A stretch of DNA of 5,335 nt, taken from positions 1-5,335 of the forward strand of contig WGSL01000097.1 in NCBI GenBank assembly GCA_014871665.1, read 5' to 3'. Of this stretch, positions 1-5,268 are shown piece by piece; position 1 is the stretch's first letter; every line of letters begins with the position of its first letter. Position numbers and translations under genes: made by a program. The DNA comes from Collinsella sp. Its GTDB lineage: Bacteria; Actinomycetota; Coriobacteriia; Coriobacteriales; Coriobacteriaceae. The notes below the pieces were generated by a model that ran no database searches, was not told where the DNA came from, and was given only the letters and a program-made list of their open reading frames with translations.

Positions 1-1
1 T

Positions 2-529
2 GAGATTACCTGCCACGGTACCGGTGCTGTGCGCCTGTTTGGCGACCACGGCACCGTGATCGACGTGGGCGGTCAGGACACCAAGGTCATTCAGATCAAG
101 GGCGGTCGCGTGGCCAAATTTGCCATGAACGACAAGTGCGCTGCCGGCACGGGGCGCTTTTTGGAGATCATGGCCGACCGTCTGGGTATTTCCCAACAGC
201 AGATGGCCGACCTTGCGCGTTCCGGCGAACCCACCAAGATCAGCAGCATGTGCACGGTGTTTGCCGAAAGCGAGGTCATCAGCCTGATCGGTCGCGGTGA
301 GCCGCGCGAGAACATTGCGCGTGGCGTGATCGACAGCGTGGTCTCGCGCGTGGCGACCATGGCTGGGCAGGCGGCGGGCGCCCCGTACTACCTGACGGGA
401 GGCCTGTGCGAGAACGCATTCGTGGTGGAGCGGTTGGGCGAGCTACTGGGGTCGCCGGTGACCACCTCGCCCCAGGCTCGCTTTGCCGGAGCCATCGGCG
501 CGGCGATTCGCGCACAGGCGCTCAATTAA
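2..529 (+). CDS. Acyl-CoA dehydratase activase (BadF/BadG/BcrA/BcrD ATPase family), 3' part only
   Basis: The reading frame is open from the window edge, so this is the C-terminal 175 residues of a longer protein. The GTG at 29 lies inside conserved sequence (EITCHGTGAVRLF...) and is not the true start. The family is a homodimeric ASKHA-fold ATPase with one [4Fe-4S] cluster. It uses ATP hydrolysis to push one electron into a 2-hydroxyacyl-CoA dehydratase, a benzoyl-CoA reductase-like enzyme or a double-cubane-cluster reductase. Visible motifs are DVGGQDTKVI (phosphate-binding), NDKCAAGTGRF with the first cluster Cys at fragment residue 46, SSMCTVFAESE with the second Cys at residue 84, and YYLTGGLCEN near the C-terminus. 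The 38-residue spacing of the two Cys fits the short HgdC-like activators (about 260 residues), so roughly 80 residues are missing. It ends 70 bases before selD. The dehydratase or reductase partner would be expected upstream and is not seen, so the substrate is unknown. Confidence 0.9.
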   Translation, partial: EITCHGTGAVRLFGDHGTVIDVGGQDTKVIQIKGGRVAKFAMNDKCAAGTGRFLEIMADRLGISQQQMADLARSGEPTKISSMCTVFAESEVISLIGRGEPRENIARGVIDSVVSRVATMAGQAAGAPYYLTGGLCENAFVVERLGELLGSPVTTSPQARFAGAIGAAIRAQALN

Positions 530-546
530 TGCATCCGCCGTAGGCT

Positions 547-564
547 CGCATTCATGCGTATACT
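547..564 (+). promoter_or_regulatory. Possible selD promoter -10 with adjoining inverted repeat (weak)
   Basis: The 70-base gap between the activase stop and selD holds TATACT at 559-564, a fair -10 hexamer. Immediately before it is a perfect inverted repeat, CGCAT-TC-ATGCG (547-558). No convincing -35 is present at 16-18 bases upstream. The repeat could be an operator or a chance palindrome. It lacks a T-run, so it is not a terminator for the activase gene. selD may equally be read through from the activase. Confidence 0.3.
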
Positions 565-588
565 GGGAGGAAATGATTGACCGATGAG

Positions 589-595
589 AGGAGGT
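589..595 (+). promoter_or_regulatory. Ribosome binding site fixing the true selD start
   Basis: AGGAGGT lies 4 bases before ATG 600. It is near-perfectly complementary to the 16S 3' end. This site supports initiation at 600, upstream of the in-frame TGA. No comparable Shine-Dalgarno stands before the TTG at 660, which would otherwise be picked as the start. Confidence 0.8.
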
Positions 596-599
596 ATCG

Positions 600-1649
600 A
601 TGGCTGACGATCAGATTAAGCTCACGTCCATGACGGCCGCGAGCGGTTGAGCCGCTAAGTTGGCCCCCGGAGCCCTCGCCCAGGTCCTGGGCGATTTACC
701 CAATGTGCATAACGACAACTTGCTCGTGGGGTTCGATACCTCCGACGATGCGAGCGTCTTCCGCGTAGGGGAGAACCTGGGACTCGTGCAGTCCATCGAC
801 TTCTTCCCACCGATGGTCGACGACCCGTTTCTGTTTGGCCAGATCGCCGCGGCCAACTCGCTGTCGGACATCTACGCCATGGGCGGGCGGCCGAGCCATG
901 CCATGAACTTGCTGTGCATCCCGAGCTGCCTGGGCGTTGAGGTTGCCGGTCAGATTCTGGCGGGCGGCGCCGACAAGTGCGTCGAGGCCGGCTGCTCCAT
1001 CGCGGGCGGTCACACCATCAACGACGACGAGCCCAAGTACGGCCTGTCCGTGAGCGGTTTTGTCGCGCTTGACCGTATGCTCGCCAACAGCGGCGCGCGC
1101 GTGGGCGATGTTCTGCTGCTGACCAAGGCCATCGGCTCGGGCATTATCACCACGGCCATTAAGGGCGAGCTCATCGAGCAGGACGAGGCCGCAGCCATGT
1201 TTGACTCGATGCGAACCCTCAACGAGGCACCGATTCGTCTGGCCGAGGGACTTGAGCTTCACGGCTGCACCGACATTACGGGCTTTGGTCTGATCGGGCA
1301 CGCGTGCGAGATGGCCGAGGGCTCGGGCGTGCAGGTTGAGCTTGCATCGGGGGCGGTGCCGCTCTTTGACCAGGTGCTCGACATGGCGCGTCTGGGCATT
1401 ATCCCCGCGGTCTCCTACCGCAACCAGGACTTCTTTGGCCCGCGCGTGGCGGCCGACGAGGACCTGGAGCCGGGCATGCTGGATGCGCTGTACGATCCGC
1501 AGACCTCGGGCGGTTTGCTTATTGCGGCGCCCGCGGCGGATGTGGATGAGCTTGCGCGTCGTCTGCATGCCGAGGGGCGCGTTGCCGCCGTCGTCGGTCG
1601 CGTTTGCGAGGCGGAGCCGGGCGGTCCTGCCGTCCGCGTTGTCCGTTAA
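600..1649 (+). CDS. selD: Selenide, water dikinase (selenophosphate synthetase), Sec-containing
   Basis: SelD makes selenophosphate from selenide and ATP (releasing AMP and phosphate), the selenium donor for Sec-tRNA synthesis. Read through one in-frame TGA (648-650), the product is 349 residues, matching the usual length (E. coli SelD is 347). The N-terminus reads TSMTAASG-U-AAKLAPG. Sec17 and Lys20 align with the essential Cys17 and Lys20 of E. coli SelD; the family's second Cys (Cys19) is Ala here. Other conserved blocks are SDDASV (about 48-53), SIDFFPPMVDDPF (65-77), NSLSDIYAMGG (Asp90, metal binding), AGGHTI (135-140), TDITGFGLIGH (Asp225) and DPQTSGGLL (299-307). These are the AIRS-type N- and C-terminal halves with their Mg-ATP aspartates. 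The start at ATG 600 is set by AGGAGGT at 589-595. A start at TTG 660 would lose the catalytic residue. A SECIS-like hairpin follows the TGA. It is the first gene of a probable selD-yedF-DUF3343-desulfurase run. Confidence 0.95.
648..650 (+). other. In-frame TGA recoded as selenocysteine (Sec17 of SelD)
   Basis: The TGA falls exactly at the codon for the catalytic residue of SelD (Cys17 in E. coli), between SG and AAK. Conserved SelD sequence continues in the same frame on both sides, with no shift. Sec-containing SelD is a known form of the family. Decoding would need SelB and tRNA-Sec, which are not in this window. Confidence 0.92.
676..694 (+). promoter_or_regulatory. Bacterial SECIS-like hairpin within selD
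   Basis: An 8-bp perfect stem (TCGCCCAG at 676-683 pairing with CTGGGCGA at 687-694) closes a GUC tip. If the two top pairs open, the loop reads AGGUCCU, which resembles the AGGUCU apical loop of the E. coli fdhF SECIS that SelB binds. The G of the loop lies 34 bases after the TGA, towards the far end of the 16-37 base range usual for bacterial SECIS elements. The hairpin is also coding (about residues 26-32), as expected for bacterial SECIS. The structure is derived by eye; no folding was computed. Confidence 0.75.
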
Positions 1650-1707
1650 CGGTTTGTTTATTCAACTATCTATCGTTCTTGATTGATTCATTCGAAAGGA
1701 ATTTACT

Positions 1708-2334
1708 ATGTCTACCAAAATTGAAGTCAATGCTATGGGCGATGCCTGCCCGCTGCCCGTCGTCAAGACGCTTAAGGCCCTCAAACAGCTCGATGGCGAG
1801 GGTGCCGTGGTGACCTCGGTCGACAACGAGACCGCCGTCAAGAACATCTCCAAGATGGCACAGGAGAAGGGCTGCACGGCCTCGGTCGAGAAGGTTTCTG
1901 ACGCGGAGTGGCACGTGACCGTGGCGACCTCTGGCGCCGTTGCCGTGGCCGATCCCGAGCAGGATGGCGCTGCCTTCTGTGACGCCAGTGCCGGCAAGGG
2001 CAAACTCGTCATTTCCGTCTATACCGACTGCATGGGCCGTGGCGACGACGAGCTGGGCCACAAGCTCATGAAGGCGTTTATCTTCGCCGTGACGCAGCAG
2101 GAGGAGCTGCCCGCGACCATGTTGTTCTACAACGGCGGCGCCAAGCTCACCGTCGAGGGCTCGCCGGTGCTCGATGACCTGAAGGGCCTGGCAGAGCAGG
2201 GCGTCGAGATCCTTACCTGCGGCACCTGTCTCGATCACTATGGCATTAAAGACCAGCTTGCCGTGGGCGAGGTCACCAACATGTACGTGATCGTGGAGAA
2301 GATGGGGCAGGCCGTGCGCGTCGTGCGCCCGTAG
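1708..2334 (+). CDS. yedF: Selenium-metabolism sulfurtransferase-like protein YedF (TusA/SirA domain plus DsrE-like domain)
   Basis: A 208-residue protein with two domains. Residues 1-72 are a TusA/SirA-like fold with the CPxP motif (ACPLPVV, Cys14), the residue that carries sulfur or selenium as a persulfide/perselenide in this family. Residues about 98-206 are a DsrE/DsrF-like domain, with MGRGDDELG near 109-117 and CGTC (Cys171, Cys174) in ILTCGTCLDHYG. This two-domain arrangement matches the YedF family that co-occurs with selD. Other Cys are at 56, 91 and 108. Some TusA/SirA-like relatives carry Sec at the CPxP site; here the codon is TGC, so this copy uses Cys. The start at ATG 1708 is backed by AAAGGA (1695-1700), 7 bases upstream. 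It lies 58 bases after selD with no terminator between them, so co-transcription is likely. The carrier role in selenium delivery is inferred from family and context. Confidence 0.9.
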   Translation: MSTKIEVNAMGDACPLPVVKTLKALKQLDGEGAVVTSVDNETAVKNISKMAQEKGCTASVEKVSDAEWHVTVATSGAVAVADPEQDGAAFCDASAGKGKLVISVYTDCMGRGDDELGHKLMKAFIFAVTQQEELPATMLFYNGGAKLTVEGSPVLDDLKGLAEQGVEILTCGTCLDHYGIKDQLAVGEVTNMYVIVEKMGQAVRVVRP

Positions 2335-2344
2335 CGTATTGGTT

Positions 2345-2348
2345 GGAG
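2345..2348 (+). promoter_or_regulatory. Ribosome binding site deciding the DUF3343 gene start
   Basis: GGAG sits 5 bases before ATG 2354. The alternative TTG at 2339 lies upstream of this site, has no Shine-Dalgarno, and would add only MVGVA. The ATG is therefore preferred. Confidence 0.55.
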
Positions 2349-2353
2349 TTGCC

Positions 2354-2605
2354 ATGAGGGAGAAGCGCCCGGCGCTTGTCATCACGTTTCCCACCACGGC
2401 GGCCGCCATGGGCTGCGAGTCCCTGTGCATCGAGCGCGGCCTTCCCGGGCGAACGATTCCCGTGCCCGGGGAGGTCGCTGCCGGCTGCGGTCTGGCGTGG
2501 AAGGCGCTGCCTTCGGATGAGGACCTGCTGCGCGGCGAGCTTGCCGCGGCGGGCGTCCCCACCGAGGGCTTTACCGTGATCGATATGTGGGAGGTCGTGC
2601 GATGA
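2354..2605 (+). CDS. DUF3343 small Cys-containing protein, putative Se/S carrier
   Basis: An 83-residue soluble protein that resembles the DUF3343 family, often labelled a putative selenium/sulfur carrier. The supporting signature is PVPGEVAAGCGLAWKA (residues 36-51), matching the family pattern of a proline-containing strand followed by a conserved CG pair (Cys45). Two further Cys, at 21 and 25 (GCESLC), form a CxxxC pair at the start of a helix. ALVITFPTTAAAMG at the N-terminus is a beta-strand followed by a helix. It begins 19 bases after yedF and its stop overlaps the next gene's start (ATGA, 2602-2605), a sign of translational coupling. A role in passing selenium or sulfur between the desulfurase-like enzyme, YedF and SelD is inferred from context. 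No catalytic motif is visible and the function is not established. Confidence 0.78.
   Translation: MREKRPALVITFPTTAAAMGCESLCIERGLPGRTIPVPGEVAAGCGLAWKALPSDEDLLRGELAAAGVPTEGFTVIDMWEVVR
2589..2594 (+). promoter_or_regulatory. Ribosome binding site deciding the aminotransferase V start
   Basis: GGGAGG lies 7 bases before ATG 2602, inside the end of the DUF3343 gene. It rules out the in-frame ATG at 2587, which overlaps the site. The protein then begins MIYLDNAATT, the standard start of this enzyme family. Confidence 0.75.
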
Positions 2606-3741
2606 TCTACCTGGATAACGCGGCGACGACCATGCACAAGCCGCAGACGGTCATCGATGCCGTGACGCAGGCGATGTGTTCGCTCGGCAATGCCGGGCGC
2701 GGTGCCACGTCTGGTGCCCTCGATGCCGCTCGTACGATTCACGCTTGCCGTGCCAAGCTCGCGCGCCTTTTGGGTTGCCCGAGGGCGGACCATGTGTGCT
2801 TTACGCCCAACTCTACGGCGGCGCTCAACACCGCCATCAACGGGGTGGTGCGCCCCGGCGACCGCGTGGTCACGACGGTGCTCGAGCACAACTCGGTGCT
2901 ACGTCCGCTCAACCGCCTGGCGGCCGAGCAGGGTGTGACGGTTGAGCATGCGGGCTGCGACGCGAACGGCGCGCTCGACTACGACGAGCTCGAGCCGCTG
3001 GTTACGCCCGGTACGCGTGCCGTGGTGGTGACGCACGCCTCCAATGTGACCGGCAACGCGGTCGACATTGCGCGCGTGGCTGCCATCGCGCATGCGGCCG
3101 GCGCGCTGTTGATCGTCGATGCTTCGCAGTCTGCCGGTACGGCGCGTGTCGATATGCAGACCATCGGCCTCGACATAGTGTGCTTTACCGGCCATAAGGG
3201 GCTCATGGGTCCGCAGGGGACCGGCGGCCTGGCCGTGGCGGAGGGCATTGACGTGGCTCCGTGGGCCATGGGCGGCACGGGCGTGCACAGCTTCGACCCA
3301 CTGCAGCCGCTTGAGTGGCCCACGCGCCTTGAGGCGGGCACGCTCAACGGCCACGGCATCGCGGGCCTTTCTGCCGGTCTCGACTTTATCGAGGCGCAAG
3401 GCGGGGTCGAGGCGATCGCGGCGCATGAGCGAGCGCTCGCTGATCGCTTCCTTGCCGGTGTGCGCAAGATTCCGAGGATTAAGCTCTACGGCGCCTTTGA
3501 CCAGCCGACGCGCTCGGCGATTGTGTCGCTCAACGTGGGCGATATCGACTCTGCCGAGATCTCGGACGCGCTCATGCAAGGGTGGGGGATTGCGACGCGC
3601 CCCGGCGCCCACTGCGCTCCGCTCATGCACCGTGCGCTGGGGACCGAGCGTCAGGGTGTCGTTCGCTTCTCGTTTGGGTATTTCAACACGGACGAGGAAG
3701 TCGACACCGCGATCGACGCTTTGCGCGATTTAGCCTGCTAA
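2602..3741 (+). CDS. Class V aminotransferase-fold PLP enzyme, cysteine desulfurase/selenocysteine lyase-like
   Basis: A 379-residue fold-type I PLP enzyme of the NifS/SufS/Csd group. Such enzymes strip sulfur from cysteine (or selenium from selenocysteine), giving alanine and an enzyme-bound persulfide or perselenide. Landmarks are IYLDNAATT at the N-terminus, LEHNS (His95, stacks on PLP), SNVTG (Asn148), VDASQSAG (Asp173 and Gln176, PLP contacts), TGHKG (Lys199, the Schiff-base lysine), RPGAHCAP (Cys338, the likely catalytic cysteine) and RFSFGYFNT near the C-terminus. The enzyme is complete and lacks a membrane segment or signal peptide. Its short active-site loop and the GAHCAP context are closer to the SufS/Csd type (group II) than to IscS. 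It is the last gene of the selenium run and is coupled to DUF3343 by ATGA; a terminator follows 23 bases after the stop. The neighbours point to selenium delivery, but general sulfur supply remains possible. Confidence 0.9.
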   Translation: MIYLDNAATTMHKPQTVIDAVTQAMCSLGNAGRGATSGALDAARTIHACRAKLARLLGCPRADHVCFTPNSTAALNTAINGVVRPGDRVVTTVLEHNSVLRPLNRLAAEQGVTVEHAGCDANGALDYDELEPLVTPGTRAVVVTHASNVTGNAVDIARVAAIAHAAGALLIVDASQSAGTARVDMQTIGLDIVCFTGHKGLMGPQGTGGLAVAEGIDVAPWAMGGTGVHSFDPLQPLEWPTRLEAGTLNGHGIAGLSAGLDFIEAQGGVEAIAAHERALADRFLAGVRKIPRIKLYGAFDQPTRSAIVSLNVGDIDSAEISDALMQGWGIATRPGAHCAPLMHRALGTERQGVVRFSFGYFNTDEEVDTAIDALRDLAC

Positions 3742-3756
3742 AGCTGCTAGACCGTT

Positions 3757-3762
3757 TATACT
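3757..3762 (+). promoter_or_regulatory. Possible brnQ promoter -10 (weak)
   Basis: TATACT lies just before the terminator stem and is the only -10-like hexamer between the desulfurase gene and brnQ. No good -35 is visible at 16-18 bases upstream. Transcripts starting about 7 bases later would begin inside the left arm of the terminator and so would escape it. Confidence 0.25.
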
Positions 3763-3764
3763 TG

Positions 3765-3799
3765 CGGGACGGGTGTTTTTGCCCGTCCCGTTTTTGTTT
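3765..3799 (+). terminator. Rho-independent terminator ending the selenium gene run
   Basis: A 9-bp perfect GC-rich stem (CGGGACGGG at 3765-3773, CCCGTCCCG at 3782-3790) closes an 8-base loop rich in T and is followed by TTTTTGTTT. This is a textbook intrinsic terminator. It starts 23 bases after the desulfurase stop and separates the selenium genes from brnQ. Confidence 0.9.
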
Positions 3800-3818
3800 C
3801 GACCTGAAAGGTGTGCCT

Positions 3819-5177
3819 ATGGCCTCATCCGCTCCGCGCGGTCTGCGCTCCGACCATGTCGTTACTGTCGGCATTGCGCTGTTCTCGATGCTCTTTGGCG
3901 CCGGTAACCTTATCATTCCGCCGTTGCTGGCGCTGCAGGCAGGTTCTGCCACGCCGGTCGCCATGCTTGGCTTTCTGATTGCCGCCATCGGCCTGCCCGT
4001 CATGGGTTTTATCGCCGTGGCGCTTGCCGGAACGGCGCGCGAGCTTGCCGGCCGCGTGCACCCCAAGTTTGGTGAGTTCTTTGTCGCGGCGGTGTATCTG
4101 GCCATCGGTCCGTGCCTGGCTATTCCGCGCACGAGCTCTACGGCCTTCGAGATGTTGGTGCCGCTGCTGCCCGAGGGCGTCTCGCTCGGCACGGCTCGCC
4201 TGGTGTTCGCCATCGGGTTCTTCGTAGTCGCGTTTGTGCTCACGCTGCGCCCGGGTGTCATCACACGCGTGCTCGGCCGCATTACGGGCCCCGCGCTTAT
4301 CGCGCTCATCGTGCTGGTTGTGGGTGCTGCCGTGATCTCGCCGCTGGGACCGGCTGTCGCGCCTCAGGCTCCCTACGATGCGGGCGCTGCCGTGCAAGGC
4401 TTTTTGACCGGCTACCAGACCATGGACCTGCTTGCGTCGCTCGCCTTCGGCATCATCATCGCCGAGACCATTCACGAGCTGGGCGTGACCGACGACAAAC
4501 GCGTCGCTTTTGAAATTTCGCGCTCCGGCGTGATTGCCGGCGTGCTCATGGCCATCATCTACTGCGGCCTGGCGCTTGCCGGAATGCAACTCGGCACGGT
4601 TATGCCCGATGCCACCAACGGCGCTGCCATCCTCGCTCGTTCGGCCTCCATGCATTTTGGGCTTGCTGGCACGGTCGTGGTCTTCGCGATCTTTTTCCTC
4701 GCCTGCATGAACGTGTGCATCGGTCTTATTAGCTGCTGCTCGCGCTATTTCTGTGAGACGTACGTAGTTGAAGGGGGAGCGGAGGCTTCCGAGGGGGCCA
4801 TGCGCCGCCCCTTCGCGATCCTTGCCTTTGTGTTCGCGGCGTTTTCGTGCGTGCTCTCCAACGTGGGCCTCGACGTGATCCTTATGTTCTCGGTGCCCAT
4901 GCTTAACGCCTTGTATCCCGTCGCCATCGTGCTGGTTCTCATGGGTTTGGTACACGGCTTTTGCGACGCTCATCCGCAGGTGTGGGTCTGGGTTGGCGGT
5001 GTGGTTGCCGTGCAGAGCGTGATCACCTCGGTCCGCGATGCGTTCTTTGGGGGCACGTGGCTGCCGTTTGATGCGCTGCCGTTGGCGGATATCGGTGCCG
5101 CGTGGGCGCCGGTTGCCGTGGTGGCATTTGTGATCGGCCTGCTCCATAGTCGTTTTGTCGCACATTCGAGGAGCTAG
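3819..5177 (+). CDS. brnQ: Branched-chain amino acid:cation symporter, LIVCS family (BrnQ)
   Basis: A 452-residue integral membrane protein with about 12 hydrophobic segments, close to the family norm of 430-450. BrnQ carriers import leucine, isoleucine and valine with Na+ or H+. Family signatures are clear: GIALFSMLFGAGNLIIPP (residues 18-35), YLAIGPCLAIPRTSSTAFE (93-111) and GYQTMDLLASLAFGIII (198-214), plus LACMNVCIGLISCCSRYF (294-311). The last replaces the usual small and polar residues with several Cys (296, 300, 306, 307, then 312). The N-terminus is short and cytoplasmic; the C-terminal tail RFVAHSRS is basic. The start at ATG 3819 follows GAAAGG (3806-3811) by 7 bases. The frame is open further upstream, to 3582, but that part runs through the terminator and the preceding gene and is not coding. 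It stands alone, downstream of the terminator and upstream of a tRNA gene, with no evident tie to selenium. Confidence 0.93.
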   Translation: MASSAPRGLRSDHVVTVGIALFSMLFGAGNLIIPPLLALQAGSATPVAMLGFLIAAIGLPVMGFIAVALAGTARELAGRVHPKFGEFFVAAVYLAIGPCLAIPRTSSTAFEMLVPLLPEGVSLGTARLVFAIGFFVVAFVLTLRPGVITRVLGRITGPALIALIVLVVGAAVISPLGPAVAPQAPYDAGAAVQGFLTGYQTMDLLASLAFGIIIAETIHELGVTDDKRVAFEISRSGVIAGVLMAIIYCGLALAGMQLGTVMPDATNGAAILARSASMHFGLAGTVVVFAIFFLACMNVCIGLISCCSRYFCETYVVEGGAEASEGAMRRPFAILAFVFAAFSCVLSNVGLDVILMFSVPMLNALYPVAIVLVLMGLVHGFCDAHPQVWVWVGGVVAVQSVITSVRDAFFGGTWLPFDALPLADIGAAWAPVAVVAFVIGLLHSRFVAHSRS

Positions 5178-5188
5178 GGTTTCTGCGC

Positions 5189-5217
5189 TTGCACAGGCGG
5201 GGAGTCTCCCCTATAAT
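5189..5217 (+). promoter_or_regulatory. Sigma-70-type promoter for tRNA-Pro
   Basis: TTGCAC (5189-5194) and a perfect TATAAT (5212-5217) are separated by exactly 17 bases. A start near 5224 would give a leader of about 45 bases before the tRNA. The spacer includes a 13-base odd palindrome, GGGGAG-T-CTCCCC (5199-5211). The promoter begins 12 bases after the brnQ stop. Confidence 0.85.
5199..5211 (+). repeat. 13-base palindrome inside the promoter spacer
   Basis: GGGGAG-T-CTCCCC is perfectly symmetric around T5205 and fills most of the -35/-10 spacer. As RNA from brnQ it could form a short hairpin followed by a poor T-tract (TATAATTT), making it a weak terminator at best. As DNA it could be an operator. 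Confidence 0.5.
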
Positions 5218-5268
5218 TTCCTTCGCTTTGGGACACGCAAGGTTTAGACCTTAGCTGCTCAACACCTT

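Noticed and set aside
573..650. Extending SelD to ATG 573 with a second Sec at the TGA 585-587
   Set aside because: The extra residues have no counterpart in SelD, the spacing of the upstream GGAGGA to ATG 573 is only about 1-2 bases, and AGGAGGT clearly serves ATG 600.
696..1568. A 290-codon open frame on the - strand opposite selD
   Set aside because: No recognisable domain, and the + strand is unmistakable SelD.
600..1649. selD as a pseudogene broken by a nonsense mutation at 648
   Set aside because: The stop is at the single position where family members carry Sec. The frame is otherwise intact for 349 residues and a SECIS-like hairpin follows.
1643..1652. Palindrome CCGTTAACGG over the selD stop codon
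   Set aside because: Only 10 bases with no T-tract after it. It is too short to be a terminator and is likely chance.
1666..2889. A 407-codon open frame on the - strand opposite yedF, DUF3343 and the start of the desulfurase gene
   Set aside because: Its product is rich in Arg, His and Gly with no recognisable family. It lies opposite well-supported genes and is a by-product of high-GC codon use.
3582..3818. N-terminal extension of BrnQ back to 3582
   Set aside because: It would run through the intrinsic terminator and overlap the desulfurase gene. The translated extension is Arg-rich and unlike the family, while ATG 3819 has its own ribosome binding site.
3742..3818. T-box or other amino acid riboswitch before brnQ
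   Set aside because: The 77-base gap is too short and holds only the terminator hairpin; no specifier loop or T-box motif is visible.
3825..5165. A 446-codon open frame on the - strand opposite brnQ
   Set aside because: The product is a highly charged His/Arg/Asp-rich string, the typical antisense shadow of a hydrophobic membrane protein gene in GC-rich DNA. The + strand has clear BrnQ motifs.
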